A DNA stretch of 64,000 nt from Corynebacterium lowii. GTDB lineage: Bacteria > Actinomycetota > Actinomycetes > Mycobacteriales > Mycobacteriaceae. This document shows positions 25,964 to 33,572 of the stretch, one piece after another. Position 1 is the first letter of the stretch. Each line of letters opens with the position of its first letter. A model generated the notes under the pieces. That model saw only the letters and a list, made by a program, of their open reading frames with translations. It was not told where the DNA came from and made no database searches. The stretch is from positions 62,001 to 126,000 of the forward strand of contig NZ_LKEV01000007.1 of NCBI RefSeq assembly GCF_001412085.1. Direction: 5' to 3'. Both the position numbers and the translations under genes were made by a program.

Positions 25964-26566
25964 CTACACCAACTCCCCAATCTCCTTCACCAGCCCGGCC
26001 AGGGCCTTGGAGCGGTGCGAAAGAGCGTCCTTCTCCCCGTCGGTGAGTTGCGCGGAGGAACGCCCGTTGCCATCGGCGGGGGCAAAAATCGGGTCATAAC
26101 CAAAGCCGTTCTTGCCCACCGGCTCACGCAGCAGGCGCCCCTCCCAGCGCCCCTCGGAGAGCACTTCCTTACCCGAGGGGGTCACCAGCGCGCACACGGA
26201 AACAAAGGCCGCCGCGCGCCGTTCATCGGGCACGTCATTCATCTGCCCCAAAAGCAGCCGGTTATTACCCACGTCGTTGCCGTGAGCACCAGCCCACCGC
26301 GCGGAAAGCACCCCCGGCATGCCGTTCATCTCTTCCACCGCCAGGCCGGAATCATCGGCCACAGTCACCAGGCCCGTATGCCGAGCCCCGGCGCGCGCCT
26401 TAATCAGGGCGTTATCGGCAAAGGTACGCCCGCTTTCCACCGGCTCGGGGTAGGCAGCCACGTCCGCCAGGGAAAGCAGGGAGATACCGCTGATACCGGC
26501 GGCGTCGATAATGCGGCGCAGTTCCCGCAGTTTCTTTTGGTTATTGGAGGCCACGAGGAGCTTCAT
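25964..26566 (-). CDS. rdgB: dITP/XTP pyrophosphatase
   Basis: 200 aa, Ham1/RdgB family, cleaning the nucleotide pool of ITP and XTP. N-terminus LLVASNNQKKLRELRRI with the SNNxxK motif, the central TVADDSGLAVEEMNGMPGVLSARWAG and C-terminal FGYDPIFAPADG and LSHRSKAL motifs are present. It follows rph by 2 bp, the cpdA-rph-rdgB operon order of Mycobacteriales. Confidence 0.95.
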   Translation of the reverse strand: MKLLVASNNQKKLRELRRIIDAAGISGISLLSLADVAAYPEPVESGRTFADNALIKARAGARHTGLVTVADDSGLAVEEMNGMPGVLSARWAGAHGNDVGNNRLLLGQMNDVPDERRAAAFVSVCALVTPSGKEVLSEGRWEGRLLREPVGKNGFGYDPIFAPADGNGRSSAQLTDGEKDALSHRSKALAGLVKEIGELV

Positions 26567-26568
26567 GC

Positions 26569-27303
26569 TTATCCCTCCAGGGCCGCGCGCTGGGCGTCGA
26601 TAAGCTGGGCACAGCCCTTGGCGGCGGCGTCCAGCAATTCACCCAATTGTGCCCGGTCAAAGGTGCCGTCCTCGCCGGTGCCCTGGATTTCCACGAAGCG
26701 CCCGGAGGCCGTCATCACCACGTTCATATCCACCTCGGCGCGGGAATCCTCCTCGTAGGGCAGGTCCAGGCTGACGCGGCCGTCAATGATGCCCACGGAC
26801 ACCGCCGCGATGGCCTCGCGCAGGGGATTGCTCTCAACGAGCCCGCGCTCGCGCAGGGTAGCCACGGCGTCGGCAAGCGCCACATAGGCCCCGGTGATCG
26901 CGGCGGTGCGGGTGCCGCCGTCGGCTTGGAGGACGTCGCAGTCGATCTGAATGGTGTTCTCGCCCAGGGCGGTGAGGTCGATGGCAGCACGGAGGGAGCG
27001 GCCGATGAGGCGGGAGATTTCGTGCGTGCGGCCCTTGACCTTGCCCTTCATGGACTCACGCGGCATGCGCTCGGAGGGGGCGGCGGGCAGCATGGCGTAT
27101 TCGGCGGTGAGCCAGCCCTCGCCGGAATCCTTCTTAAAGCGGGGTACGCCGGCCTCGGCGGTGGCAGTGCAGAGCACCTTGGTGTTGCCGAACTCCACGA
27201 GCACGCTGCCCGCAGGGTTGGTGGTGAAGTTGCGGGTGATGCGCACGGGGCGCATTTCATCGAGGGCGCGGCCATCGGCACGGGTGAAATCAGCAGAACT
27301 CAT
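26569..27303 (-). CDS. rph: Ribonuclease PH
   Basis: 244 aa phosphorolytic 3'-5' exoribonuclease that trims tRNA 3' ends. Family signatures: [30 protein letters not shown] at the N-terminus, [16 protein letters not shown] with the phosphate-binding Arg, and [19 protein letters not shown]. Middle gene of cpdA-rph-rdgB. Confidence 0.96.
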   Translation of the reverse strand: MSSADFTRADGRALDEMRPVRITRNFTTNPAGSVLVEFGNTKVLCTATAEAGVPRFKKDSGEGWLTAEYAMLPAAPSERMPRESMKGKVKGRTHEISRLIGRSLRAAIDLTALGENTIQIDCDVLQADGGTRTAAITGAYVALADAVATLRERGLVESNPLREAIAAVSVGIIDGRVSLDLPYEEDSRAEVDMNVVMTASGRFVEIQGTGEDGTFDRAQLGELLDAAAKGCAQLIDAQRAALEG

Positions 27304-27330
27304 GCCTGTGAGGGTACCCGCTTGTGCTTC

Positions 27331-28101
27331 TTAGACCTCGTACACGCTGCCGGGAGTACCAAACTCCACCGGGCCATCAAACTCCTGCTGCGCCGCCGCC
27401 ACCGCCTCTGCGGGGTCCAGCCACGGCGGAACATGCACGATCACCAGGCGTTTTGCCCCCGCCAGGCGCGCCGCGCGCCCCGCCTCCCCGCCGCTGAGGT
27501 GCATGGCCGGGGCCTTATTATCCGTGCTCGTGCCCCAGTTAGCCTCGCACAAAAAGAGGTCCACGCCGCGCGCGGCCTCAATGAGGTTGCCCGTCCAGGC
27601 GGTATCCCCGGAAAAGGCTATCGACGCCCCCGTGGCCCGCTCTTCCACTCGCAGCGCATAGGCCTCCACGGGGTGCACCACCTTGTACGGGGTGACGGTG
27701 AGATCATCGAGAATCTGCGATTCCCGATCCACCCAGGGGCTAAAGGCGAAGGTATCGGAGAAATCATCCACGCCATCGGGCTGATCGTCCGAGAACAACC
27801 GCCCCAGATGCACCGGGGCGTAGCCGGGCGCCATCATTTGATGCCTGCGCTGCGCGGCCTCGGTGGGGTGATAACGCCGCCACACCAGCAGCGAGGGAAA
27901 GTCCAGGCAATGATCCGCGTGGAGATGAGAGAACATCACGTGCGCCTGCGAGGGGGCGCCAATGCTTTGCAGGTTGGCAAGCGTGCCAGGCCCCAGATCC
28001 ATGATGACCCCCGGCATTCCCGGAGCCTCAATGAAGTATCCAGAAGCCGGGTTGCCGGGCGCGCCGAGGCTGCCGGAACTGCCGAGAATGCTCAACTTCA
28101 T
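27331..28101 (-). CDS. cpdA: MBL-fold hydrolase, CpdA/Rv1339-like cAMP phosphodiesterase
   Basis: 256 aa metallo-beta-lactamase fold with the metal motif SHLHADH (about residues 59-65), a later Asp in FSGDTAW and His in VIVHVPP. Position directly upstream of rph and rdgB is that of M. tuberculosis Rv1339 and C. glutamicum cpdA, atypical class II cAMP phosphodiesterases (established from memory). Substrate here is inferred from orthology and gene order. Length is normal. Confidence 0.82.
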   Translation of the reverse strand: MKLSILGSSGSLGAPGNPASGYFIEAPGMPGVIMDLGPGTLANLQSIGAPSQAHVMFSHLHADHCLDFPSLLVWRRYHPTEAAQRRHQMMAPGYAPVHLGRLFSDDQPDGVDDFSDTFAFSPWVDRESQILDDLTVTPYKVVHPVEAYALRVEERATGASIAFSGDTAWTGNLIEAARGVDLFLCEANWGTSTDNKAPAMHLSGGEAGRAARLAGAKRLVIVHVPPWLDPAEAVAAAQQEFDGPVEFGTPGSVYEV

Positions 28102-28175
28102 GGGTTTTACAGTGCCATGAATCGCAGGGTTTTACTAACCCTCGGCCACTCGGGGTGCAGGTTCGTACGGAACCA

Positions 28176-28206
28176 TTGACAAACTGTTGTGTTTATACAA
28201 CACTAT
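28176..28206 (+). promoter_or_regulatory. Promoter and operator of the XRE-DEYE-ABC operon
   Basis: TTGACA (28176-28181) and CACTAT (28201-28206) flank an inverted repeat TGTTGT-N6-ACAACA (28185-28202). The -10 ends 5 nt before the ATG at 28212, so the mRNA may be leaderless. The repeat is well placed for autorepression by the first gene product. The 19-bp spacer is long, and TATACA inside the repeat is an alternative -10. Confidence 0.55.
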
Positions 28207-28211
28207 GGAGT

Positions 28212-28475
28212 ATGTCCCCAAAGAAAAAGCCGAAGAACCCGATCTTCAACAGGATCAGGGTTCTGCGTGCGGAACGGGATATGTCGCGCAATCAACTCGC
28301 GGAGCTCATCGACGTCAACCCACAAACCATCGGAGCCCTAGAGCGCGGGGATCACTCCCCCAGCCTCGACCTCGCCTTCCGCATCTGCGAGGTGTTCGGA
28401 CTCCCCGTGGAGGCCGTGTTTAGCCGCGAGGAGTTCGCCCCCATGTCCACCGCCATGTATCAGAAAGAGGTTTAA
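28212..28475 (+). CDS. Small XRE-family regulator
   Basis: 87 aa, essentially one Cro/C1 helix-turn-helix domain with a basic N-terminus (KKKPKNP): MSRNQLAELIDVNPQTIGALERGDHSPSLDLAFRIC, then a short tail. Such compact regulators typically head operons of membrane proteins and ABC transporters. Its stop TAA abuts the ATG of the next gene by sharing one base region (TTTAAATG). Its 3' end is duplicated 609 bp downstream. Likely autoregulator of the operon. Confidence 0.85.
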   Translation: MSPKKKPKNPIFNRIRVLRAERDMSRNQLAELIDVNPQTIGALERGDHSPSLDLAFRICEVFGLPVEAVFSREEFAPMSTAMYQKEV

Positions 28476-28973
28476 ATGCCATCACCGACCACCCTCCCGG
28501 ACAGCGTGCGCGTGCGACGTCGCGCCCTGCGCAGCGCGTACATATCCCTCGGCCTTGCTCTCGCCGCTATTCCCCTGATGTTTTTCGCCCTCATACCCTC
28601 CATGATTCTGTTGCTAGTCGGCGGCGTGGGATACGCCGGTAGCGCATTCCTTCTCCTCATAGCCACCGATGGCCAGCCCTACGCTCATCCCGAGGACTTG
28701 GACGAATACGAGCGTGATCGCGCGTTCCGCGCCAAGACCCGCGCCCTGAGCATCGCTCTTACCAGCCTGGTTAGCGTGATGTCGGCGCTAATCGTTTTCC
28801 CTATCCTCATTTCTTTCTTTCATGCCTCTCCCGAAACCATCGCTAACTGGGCACTCGCGCTAGGCATAGCCACAGGTCTGCTCGCCTTTCATTCCAGCCT
28901 CTCCGTATTTCAAAGCATTGCTCGCAGCATGAACAAAGACGAACTTGCTGAACAGCAAGACGCTTACGCATAG
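28476..28973 (+). CDS. DEYE-motif membrane protein, copy A
   Basis: 165 aa with four predicted helices as two hairpins (about 23-44, 47-65, 92-115, 122-142). Between the hairpins is the cytoplasmic motif HPEDLDEYERDRAFRAK. The C-terminus MNKDELAEQQDAYA is repeated almost exactly in copy B. I know no function. Part of the XRE to ABC transporter operon. The stop of the regulator touches its start. Confidence 0.75.
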   Translation: MPSPTTLPDSVRVRRRALRSAYISLGLALAAIPLMFFALIPSMILLLVGGVGYAGSAFLLLIATDGQPYAHPEDLDEYERDRAFRAKTRALSIALTSLVSVMSALIVFPILISFFHASPETIANWALALGIATGLLAFHSSLSVFQSIARSMNKDELAEQQDAYA

Positions 28974-28982
28974 GAGCCACCC

Positions 28983-29084
28983 ATGAATCTCACCGACACA
29001 ATCCTCGGCCTCCCCGTGGAGGCCGTGTTCAGCCGCGAGGAGTTCGCCCCCATGTCCACCGCCATGTATCAGAAAGAAGTTTAA
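28983..29084 (+). pseudogene. Fusion remnant: gene C start joined to regulator tail
   Basis: 33-codon open frame MNLTDTILG followed by LPVEAVFSREEFAPM and the regulator end. The first nine codons match the start of the gene at 29941 (MNLTDAILG); the rest matches the last 24 residues of the XRE protein. It has a GGAG site upstream and could be translated, but is best read as a duplication scar. Confidence 0.7.
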
Positions 29085-29372
29085 ATGTCCTCACCAACTA
29101 CCCTCCCGAACAGCGTGCGCGTGCGACGGCGCGCCCTGCGAGCCAAGACCCGTGCCATGAGCATCGCTCTTATCATTCTGTTCAGCGTGATGATGGCACT
29201 GCTCTCCCCTCATCTACAGCACGCACTTCCTCCCCCGAAGCCATCCCCGCCTTGGCACACGCACTGGGCATGGTCGCAGGCACGCCCCGCTCTACACACC
29301 AGCCTCTCCGCAGTCCACGAGTTCACCCGTGGCATCAACCAGGATGTGATTCTCGCCCCGGGCCATAACTAA
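29085..29372 (+). pseudogene. Decayed duplicate of copy A (A')
   Basis: Begins like copy A (SPTTLPDSVRVRRRALR versus SSPTTLPNSVRVRRRALR), then jumps over about 70 residues (both helices of hairpin 1 and the DEYE loop) to AKTRAMSIALIILFSVMMALL, after which the frame is lost. It ends in unrelated residues. Non-functional as a family member. Confidence 0.75.
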
Positions 29373-29414
29373 CCCCTCCGAAACACCCCCCATACCAGCA
29401 AAGAGGTTTCAGCA

Positions 29415-29930
29415 ATGTCTAACTCCACCACTTCCCGCCCCAACCTTCCCATCCCCGCCACCGTTCGCAACCGACAGCGGGCGATACAAGCCTCCTACTT
29501 CTTCCTAGCCGCCTCTCTCATCGCTATCCCTCTCCTGTTCTTCTTCAAAGAATTTGCCCAGCCCCTTTGGTACATCAGCATGCTTGGCTGCGTGTGCTTC
29601 ACCATTTACCTCGCCCGGGCCACCAACAATCATGCAGCGGCCTACCCGGAAGAACTCGATGAATACGAGGGAAAACGAGTTCTCCACGCCAAGCGCTACA
29701 CCATGTACATTTCTTTGTTCAGTCTCCTCGGCATTGCGTTTGCACTGGACCTTTTGGCTCCCTACATCGTGCGCCTCGATCTCTCCCCTGAAGCCGCCTC
29801 CACGCTGGTACGCGCTATCGGAATGCTCGCGGGAACGCTGGCCTTCTACAGCATTTTCTCTGTCCAAAGAGGCATCGCCCGTGGCATGAACAAAGACGAA
29901 CTCGCTGAACAGCAAGACGCTTACGCATAG
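29415..29930 (+). CDS. DEYE-motif membrane protein, copy B
   Basis: 171 aa. Same plan as copy A: N-terminal RNRQRAIQASYFF, helical hairpin 1 (about 27-66), loop YPEELDEYEGKRVLHAKR, hairpin 2 (about 96-145) and the shared end MNKDELAEQQDAYA. The 3' 40 bp are nearly identical to copy A at DNA level, while the rest has diverged, indicating recombination or gene conversion at the ends. Confidence 0.75.
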   Translation: MSNSTTSRPNLPIPATVRNRQRAIQASYFFLAASLIAIPLLFFFKEFAQPLWYISMLGCVCFTIYLARATNNHAAAYPEELDEYEGKRVLHAKRYTMYISLFSLLGIAFALDLLAPYIVRLDLSPEAASTLVRAIGMLAGTLAFYSIFSVQRGIARGMNKDELAEQQDAYA

Positions 29931-29940
29931 GAGCTACCCC

Positions 29941-30474
29941 ATGAATCTCACCGACGCAATCCTCGGCAATAGCGAAGCCCAGGCCGAACGCTGGCTACGC
30001 AAACAGGAAAAACGCCCTGTCTACCTCAAATCCTGGCGTACCCCGGAGCGCCAAAGAATGCTGCGAATTGGCTATAACCTCACCCTTGCCTTGGGCGTTC
30101 TCACCGCCATTGTGTGCTTCTTCTGGCTCCCTGCCACCTTTGCATGGGTGTTTTTCACCATTGCCGTTTGCACCATCTGGATCATGATGCGAGCCACCAT
30201 CGACGAGAAAGACACTGCCCCGGCCGCAGCCCTTGATGAGTACGAAAACCAGGTGCTCAATACCTGGCGTTCCCTGGCTTTTGGCGTAGCCACCACGCTT
30301 TTTACTGCACTTGCAGTAGCGATGATGGTGCTCGCCGTGATGAACCCCGATAATCTCCGCGCCTACCTCTACTCCCTTTCTCTGCTCACCCTCGTCACGT
30401 TGTTCAGCCTCATCTCCCTGCCCGTCTTTGGCTACAGCCTCGCCTTCTATCCCACTCAACCCCAGGAGGATTAA
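29941..30474 (+). CDS. DEYE-motif membrane protein C
   Basis: 177 aa. N-terminal amphipathic segment with WLRKQEKRPVYLKSW, then two helical hairpins and the central loop AAALDEYENQVLNTWRSL. The last codons (CAG GAG GAT TAA) encode QED and also form the AGGAGG ribosome site of the next gene 3 bp later. No known function. Confidence 0.75.
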   Translation: MNLTDAILGNSEAQAERWLRKQEKRPVYLKSWRTPERQRMLRIGYNLTLALGVLTAIVCFFWLPATFAWVFFTIAVCTIWIMMRATIDEKDTAPAAALDEYENQVLNTWRSLAFGVATTLFTALAVAMMVLAVMNPDNLRAYLYSLSLLTLVTLFSLISLPVFGYSLAFYPTQPQED

Positions 30475-30477
30475 CCC

Positions 30478-31023
30478 ATGCCCTCGCTCACTTCTCTTTA
30501 TTCCCGCCACGAAGAAGCCAAGGTTCGCCGCTGGGAGCGGGCGATGAAAGAAAACAACACAATGAAGTTTCTCTCCCTGCGCGGCCGCACCCCCACGCTG
30601 AGGCTCATTGGCTCGTTCTTGGCCCTCCAGCTCATCTCACTCATCTTCCTCATCTCCGGATTGTGGTGGCTTCCCGGGTTCTTTATCTCCATCGCACTCA
30701 CAGGCATTGCCTGTGTGCCCTGGACAATCCTGCGCGGCACCATCGACACCAAAGATGATGCTCCCGCCTCGGTGCTCGATGAATATGAAAACAGCGTGGT
30801 GAGCTTTTGGAACCGCCTCACGCTCCGCCTCCTCCACGCGTGGACGTTCATCATAGGTTTTGTCATCATCATCTCCACCCTGGCCGATTTCTATGAATAC
30901 CTGGGAGTCAGCCAAACGCGCTGGACCATCATTCTCGGATACCTTGTGCTTGACATCTCCAGCGCTATCACTTCCCTCCCCGCCATCGGCTACGCCCTCA
31001 CCTTCCACACTCAGGAGGATTAA
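30478..31023 (+). CDS. DEYE-motif membrane protein D
   Basis: 181 aa. Same architecture as C: cationic N-terminal segment (HEEAKVRRWERAMKEN), hairpin 1 (about 43-83), loop ASVLDEYENSVVSFWNRL, hairpin 2, and the same QED end that encodes the AGGAGG site for the ABC ATPase gene. C and D are the closer pair (DEYEN). Confidence 0.75.
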   Translation: MPSLTSLYSRHEEAKVRRWERAMKENNTMKFLSLRGRTPTLRLIGSFLALQLISLIFLISGLWWLPGFFISIALTGIACVPWTILRGTIDTKDDAPASVLDEYENSVVSFWNRLTLRLLHAWTFIIGFVIIISTLADFYEYLGVSQTRWTIILGYLVLDISSAITSLPAIGYALTFHTQED

Positions 31024-31026
31024 CCC

Positions 31027-31908
31027 ATGCCCGCCCTCCACATTGACCACCTCAACAAGTCCTACGGCGAGCACCAGGTGCTCACGAACATGACCTTCGA
31101 CGTCCGCGAGGGCGAGGTGTACGGCTTCGTCGGCTCCAACGGCGCCGGCAAGTCCACCACCATGCGCATCGCCCTGGGCGTGCTCGCTGCCGATTCCGGC
31201 GAGGTTCGCCTGGGTAGCCAGCGGCTTGACGACGCCCTGCGCCGCACCATCGGCTACATGCCCGAGGAGCGCGGCCTCTACACCAAGTCCCCCATCGCGG
31301 AGCAACTGGTGTTCTTGGGTCGCCTGCACGGCATGACCAAGGCCGCCGCCACCCGCAGCACCGAGGAATTATTAGAGCGCCTGGGCCTGGCCGAGCGCGC
31401 CAAGGACAAACTCGATGATCTCTCCCTGGGCAATCAGCAGCGCGTGCAGTTGGCCGCCTCCCTGGTACATGACCCGCAGGTGTTGATCTTGGACGAACCC
31501 TTCTCCGGGCTGGACCCGGTGGCCGTCTCCGTGATGAGCACCATGCTCTTGGATAAGGCGCGCGCCGGGGTGCCCGTACTCTTTTCCTCTCACCAACTCG
31601 ACCTGGTGCAGCGCCTGTGTGATCGCGTGGGCATCATCGCCGGAGGCCAGATGAAGGCCGAGGGCACCGTGGCTGAACTGCGCCACAGCGGACCGCGCCG
31701 CTACGAGGTGCATACCCCGGCGCGCGGCTGGTATCCGCCGGGCACGCGGGTCGTCGATAGCAATGATGAATACGTGGTGCTGGAACTTGACGGGGGCGTC
31801 GATGAGCAGCACATTTTGCGCGCGGCTTTGAGCACCGGGCCGGTGTATTCCTTTAGCCCCCACGTTCCCGATCTCACCGATCTATTCCAGGAGGTTGTGC
31901 AAGCATGA
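31027..31908 (+). CDS. ABC transporter ATPase (NatA/CcmA-like exporter type)
   Basis: 293 aa. Walker A GSNGAGKSTTMRI, Q-loop in MPEERGLY, signature LSLGNQQRVQLA, Walker B LILDEPFSGLD, H-loop SSHQLD. The C-terminal 70 residues form the extra domain usual for drug or Na+ export ATPases. It starts 3 bp after gene D and overlaps the permease by 4 bp. Confidence 0.93.
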   Translation: MPALHIDHLNKSYGEHQVLTNMTFDVREGEVYGFVGSNGAGKSTTMRIALGVLAADSGEVRLGSQRLDDALRRTIGYMPEERGLYTKSPIAEQLVFLGRLHGMTKAAATRSTEELLERLGLAERAKDKLDDLSLGNQQRVQLAASLVHDPQVLILDEPFSGLDPVAVSVMSTMLLDKARAGVPVLFSSHQLDLVQRLCDRVGIIAGGQMKAEGTVAELRHSGPRRYEVHTPARGWYPPGTRVVDSNDEYVVLELDGGVDEQHILRAALSTGPVYSFSPHVPDLTDLFQEVVQA

Positions 31909-33074
31909 AGTATTCCCGCATGAATACCATTACCACCGTGGCAAAACAGGAAATTCACACGGCCACGCGCAATAAGGCCATTATCTTTTCCCTCGTTTTG
32001 ATTCTCGTGGGCCTAGTGGCCGCCTGCGGTGTGATTACGTGGTTCCAAAACCGCGATTCCGATGATCCCAGCCTGGTTCTGGTGGGAATAGAGGCCACGG
32101 AGTTCGAGTCACTTACCGATGCCCAGGGCATAGATCTTTCCACCGCCGCCAGCCGCGCCGAGGCCCAGGAGGAACTCAATAATGCTGCCGACGCCGCCCT
32201 GATCCGCAGCGATGAAGGCTGGGAACTCCTGACCGACGGCGAGCCCGATAGTAGCCTGAGTATGGCCGCCGAGGCCGCAGCCAGCACCGCGGCCCACAAC
32301 CAGGCACTCGCCCGCGTGGGTATTTCACCCGAGGTCTATGCCCAGGCCCTGCCGGAAGGTGCCGTGACTTATACCAATATCGACGAGCAGGAGAAGAACT
32401 TTTCTGCGATTTTCTCCACCCTGATCGGAATATCGGTGGCCTTTTACTTCATCATGCTCTTTGCCGGGAATATCGGCGGGCGCGTCACGGAGGAGAAATC
32501 TTCCCGCGTGATTGAGTTGATTCTGGCTTCTGCTCGCCCGCTGGACTTTCTCACGGGCAAGATCGTGGGCAATCTCATCGTCGGTTTTATTAACGCGATC
32601 ATCGTTATTCTCGTTGGCGCAGGCGCGCTCTTGGTTACCGGCCTGGCGGAGGATATTCAGTTTGAGTTCTCTCTGCTGCCCATCTTTGTTCTCACCTTTG
32701 TGCTCGGCATGCTCTTCTTCGGTGGGCTCTGGGCGGCGGCGGGCTCGATGGTCAGCCGCGCCGAGGACCTAGCCTCCACCCAGGCCCCCATCATGTTGCT
32801 GAGCATCGGCAGCCTGTACGCCGCCATCTTCGGCATGAGCTCCACCGATTCCACCATCATGCAGGTGCTCGGCTGGCTGCCGCCCTTCTCCCTCACCGTG
32901 GCCCCCATGCAGTATGCGGCGGGCAACATGAATATGGCCGAATTACTCGGCAGTTACGCGGTGATGGTGCTCGCCATCGTGGCGGTGCTGGCCCTGACCG
33001 CCCGCATTTATCGCCGCTCCATCCTGCACAACGGGCAGAAAATGACCTGGCGAGCAGCGCTTTCCCGCGGTTAG
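31905..33074 (+). CDS. ABC-2 type permease (NatB-like)
   Basis: 389 aa: one N-terminal helix (about 28-50), a large extracytoplasmic domain (about 50-165), then five to six helices (170-375) with VTEEKSSRVIELILASARP, the signature of the NatB/ABC-2 family. Forms the channel with the preceding ATPase. Substrate unknown; exporters of this kind move Na+, antibiotics or peptides. Last gene of the XRE operon. Confidence 0.9.
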   Translation: MKYSRMNTITTVAKQEIHTATRNKAIIFSLVLILVGLVAACGVITWFQNRDSDDPSLVLVGIEATEFESLTDAQGIDLSTAASRAEAQEELNNAADAALIRSDEGWELLTDGEPDSSLSMAAEAAASTAAHNQALARVGISPEVYAQALPEGAVTYTNIDEQEKNFSAIFSTLIGISVAFYFIMLFAGNIGGRVTEEKSSRVIELILASARPLDFLTGKIVGNLIVGFINAIIVILVGAGALLVTGLAEDIQFEFSLLPIFVLTFVLGMLFFGGLWAAAGSMVSRAEDLASTQAPIMLLSIGSLYAAIFGMSSTDSTIMQVLGWLPPFSLTVAPMQYAAGNMNMAELLGSYAVMVLAIVAVLALTARIYRRSILHNGQKMTWRAALSRG

Positions 33075-33206
33075 CCCCACCCCGGTAGTTCCGGCATGGA
33101 AAATGGGTACACCCATATTTTCCTCTCGTATGTATCTGTGTACACTATCCGAAACCTCAGTGAGGTGCCTCACTTTTGAATCCCGTTCGGATAGGAAGAA
33201 GAAAGC

Positions 33207-33557
33207 ATGACCGTAACTACCCCAGGGGCCACGCCCCACACCCCCACGAGTGAAGAGTTCATCGAGGCGCAGCGCAGCCCCGAGTTTCAAGAACTGCGCC
33301 ACGCCATTCGCTCCTTCACCTTCCCGCTGACCATCGCCGGAATCGTCTGGTTTACCGCCTACATCAGCCTGGCGATGTACGCTCCCGAGCTCTACGGCAT
33401 GCGCCTGGTGGGCAATATCAACCTCGGCATTGTGCTGGGTCTGGGGCAATTCCTCAGCACCTTCCTCATCACCTGGGCCTACGTGCGCTACGCGGAGCGC
33501 AATATCGAGCCGCGTTCCAGCGCCCTGCGCCATCGGCTCGAAAATCCCCAGGGTTAA
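33207..33557 (+). CDS. DUF485 membrane protein, partner of ActP/MctC
   Basis: 116 aa with two transmembrane helices: FPLTIAGIVWFTAYISLAMYAPELYG is the DUF485 signature. It lies 15 bp before the symporter gene, the arrangement of yjcH-actP and of the C. glutamicum mctC operon. Its role in the transporter is not understood. Confidence 0.88.
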   Translation: MTVTTPGATPHTPTSEEFIEAQRSPEFQELRHAIRSFTFPLTIAGIVWFTAYISLAMYAPELYGMRLVGNINLGIVLGLGQFLSTFLITWAYVRYAERNIEPRSSALRHRLENPQG

Positions 33558-33572
33558 AGGAGGGCAGCAACC

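Larger units (their letters stand above)
28401..29372 (+). repeat. Tandem duplication with period 609 bp
   Basis: The segment starting CTCCCCGTGGAGGCCGTGTT at 28401 (3' end of the regulator plus start of copy A) reappears at 29010. The duplicate join fuses a gene C-like start to the tail of the regulator, and the duplicate of copy A has lost about 210 bp inside. Confidence 0.85.

Noticed and set aside
26647..28179. Open frame of 510 aa opposite rph and cpdA
   Set aside because: Antisense to two well-supported genes; low-complexity composition.
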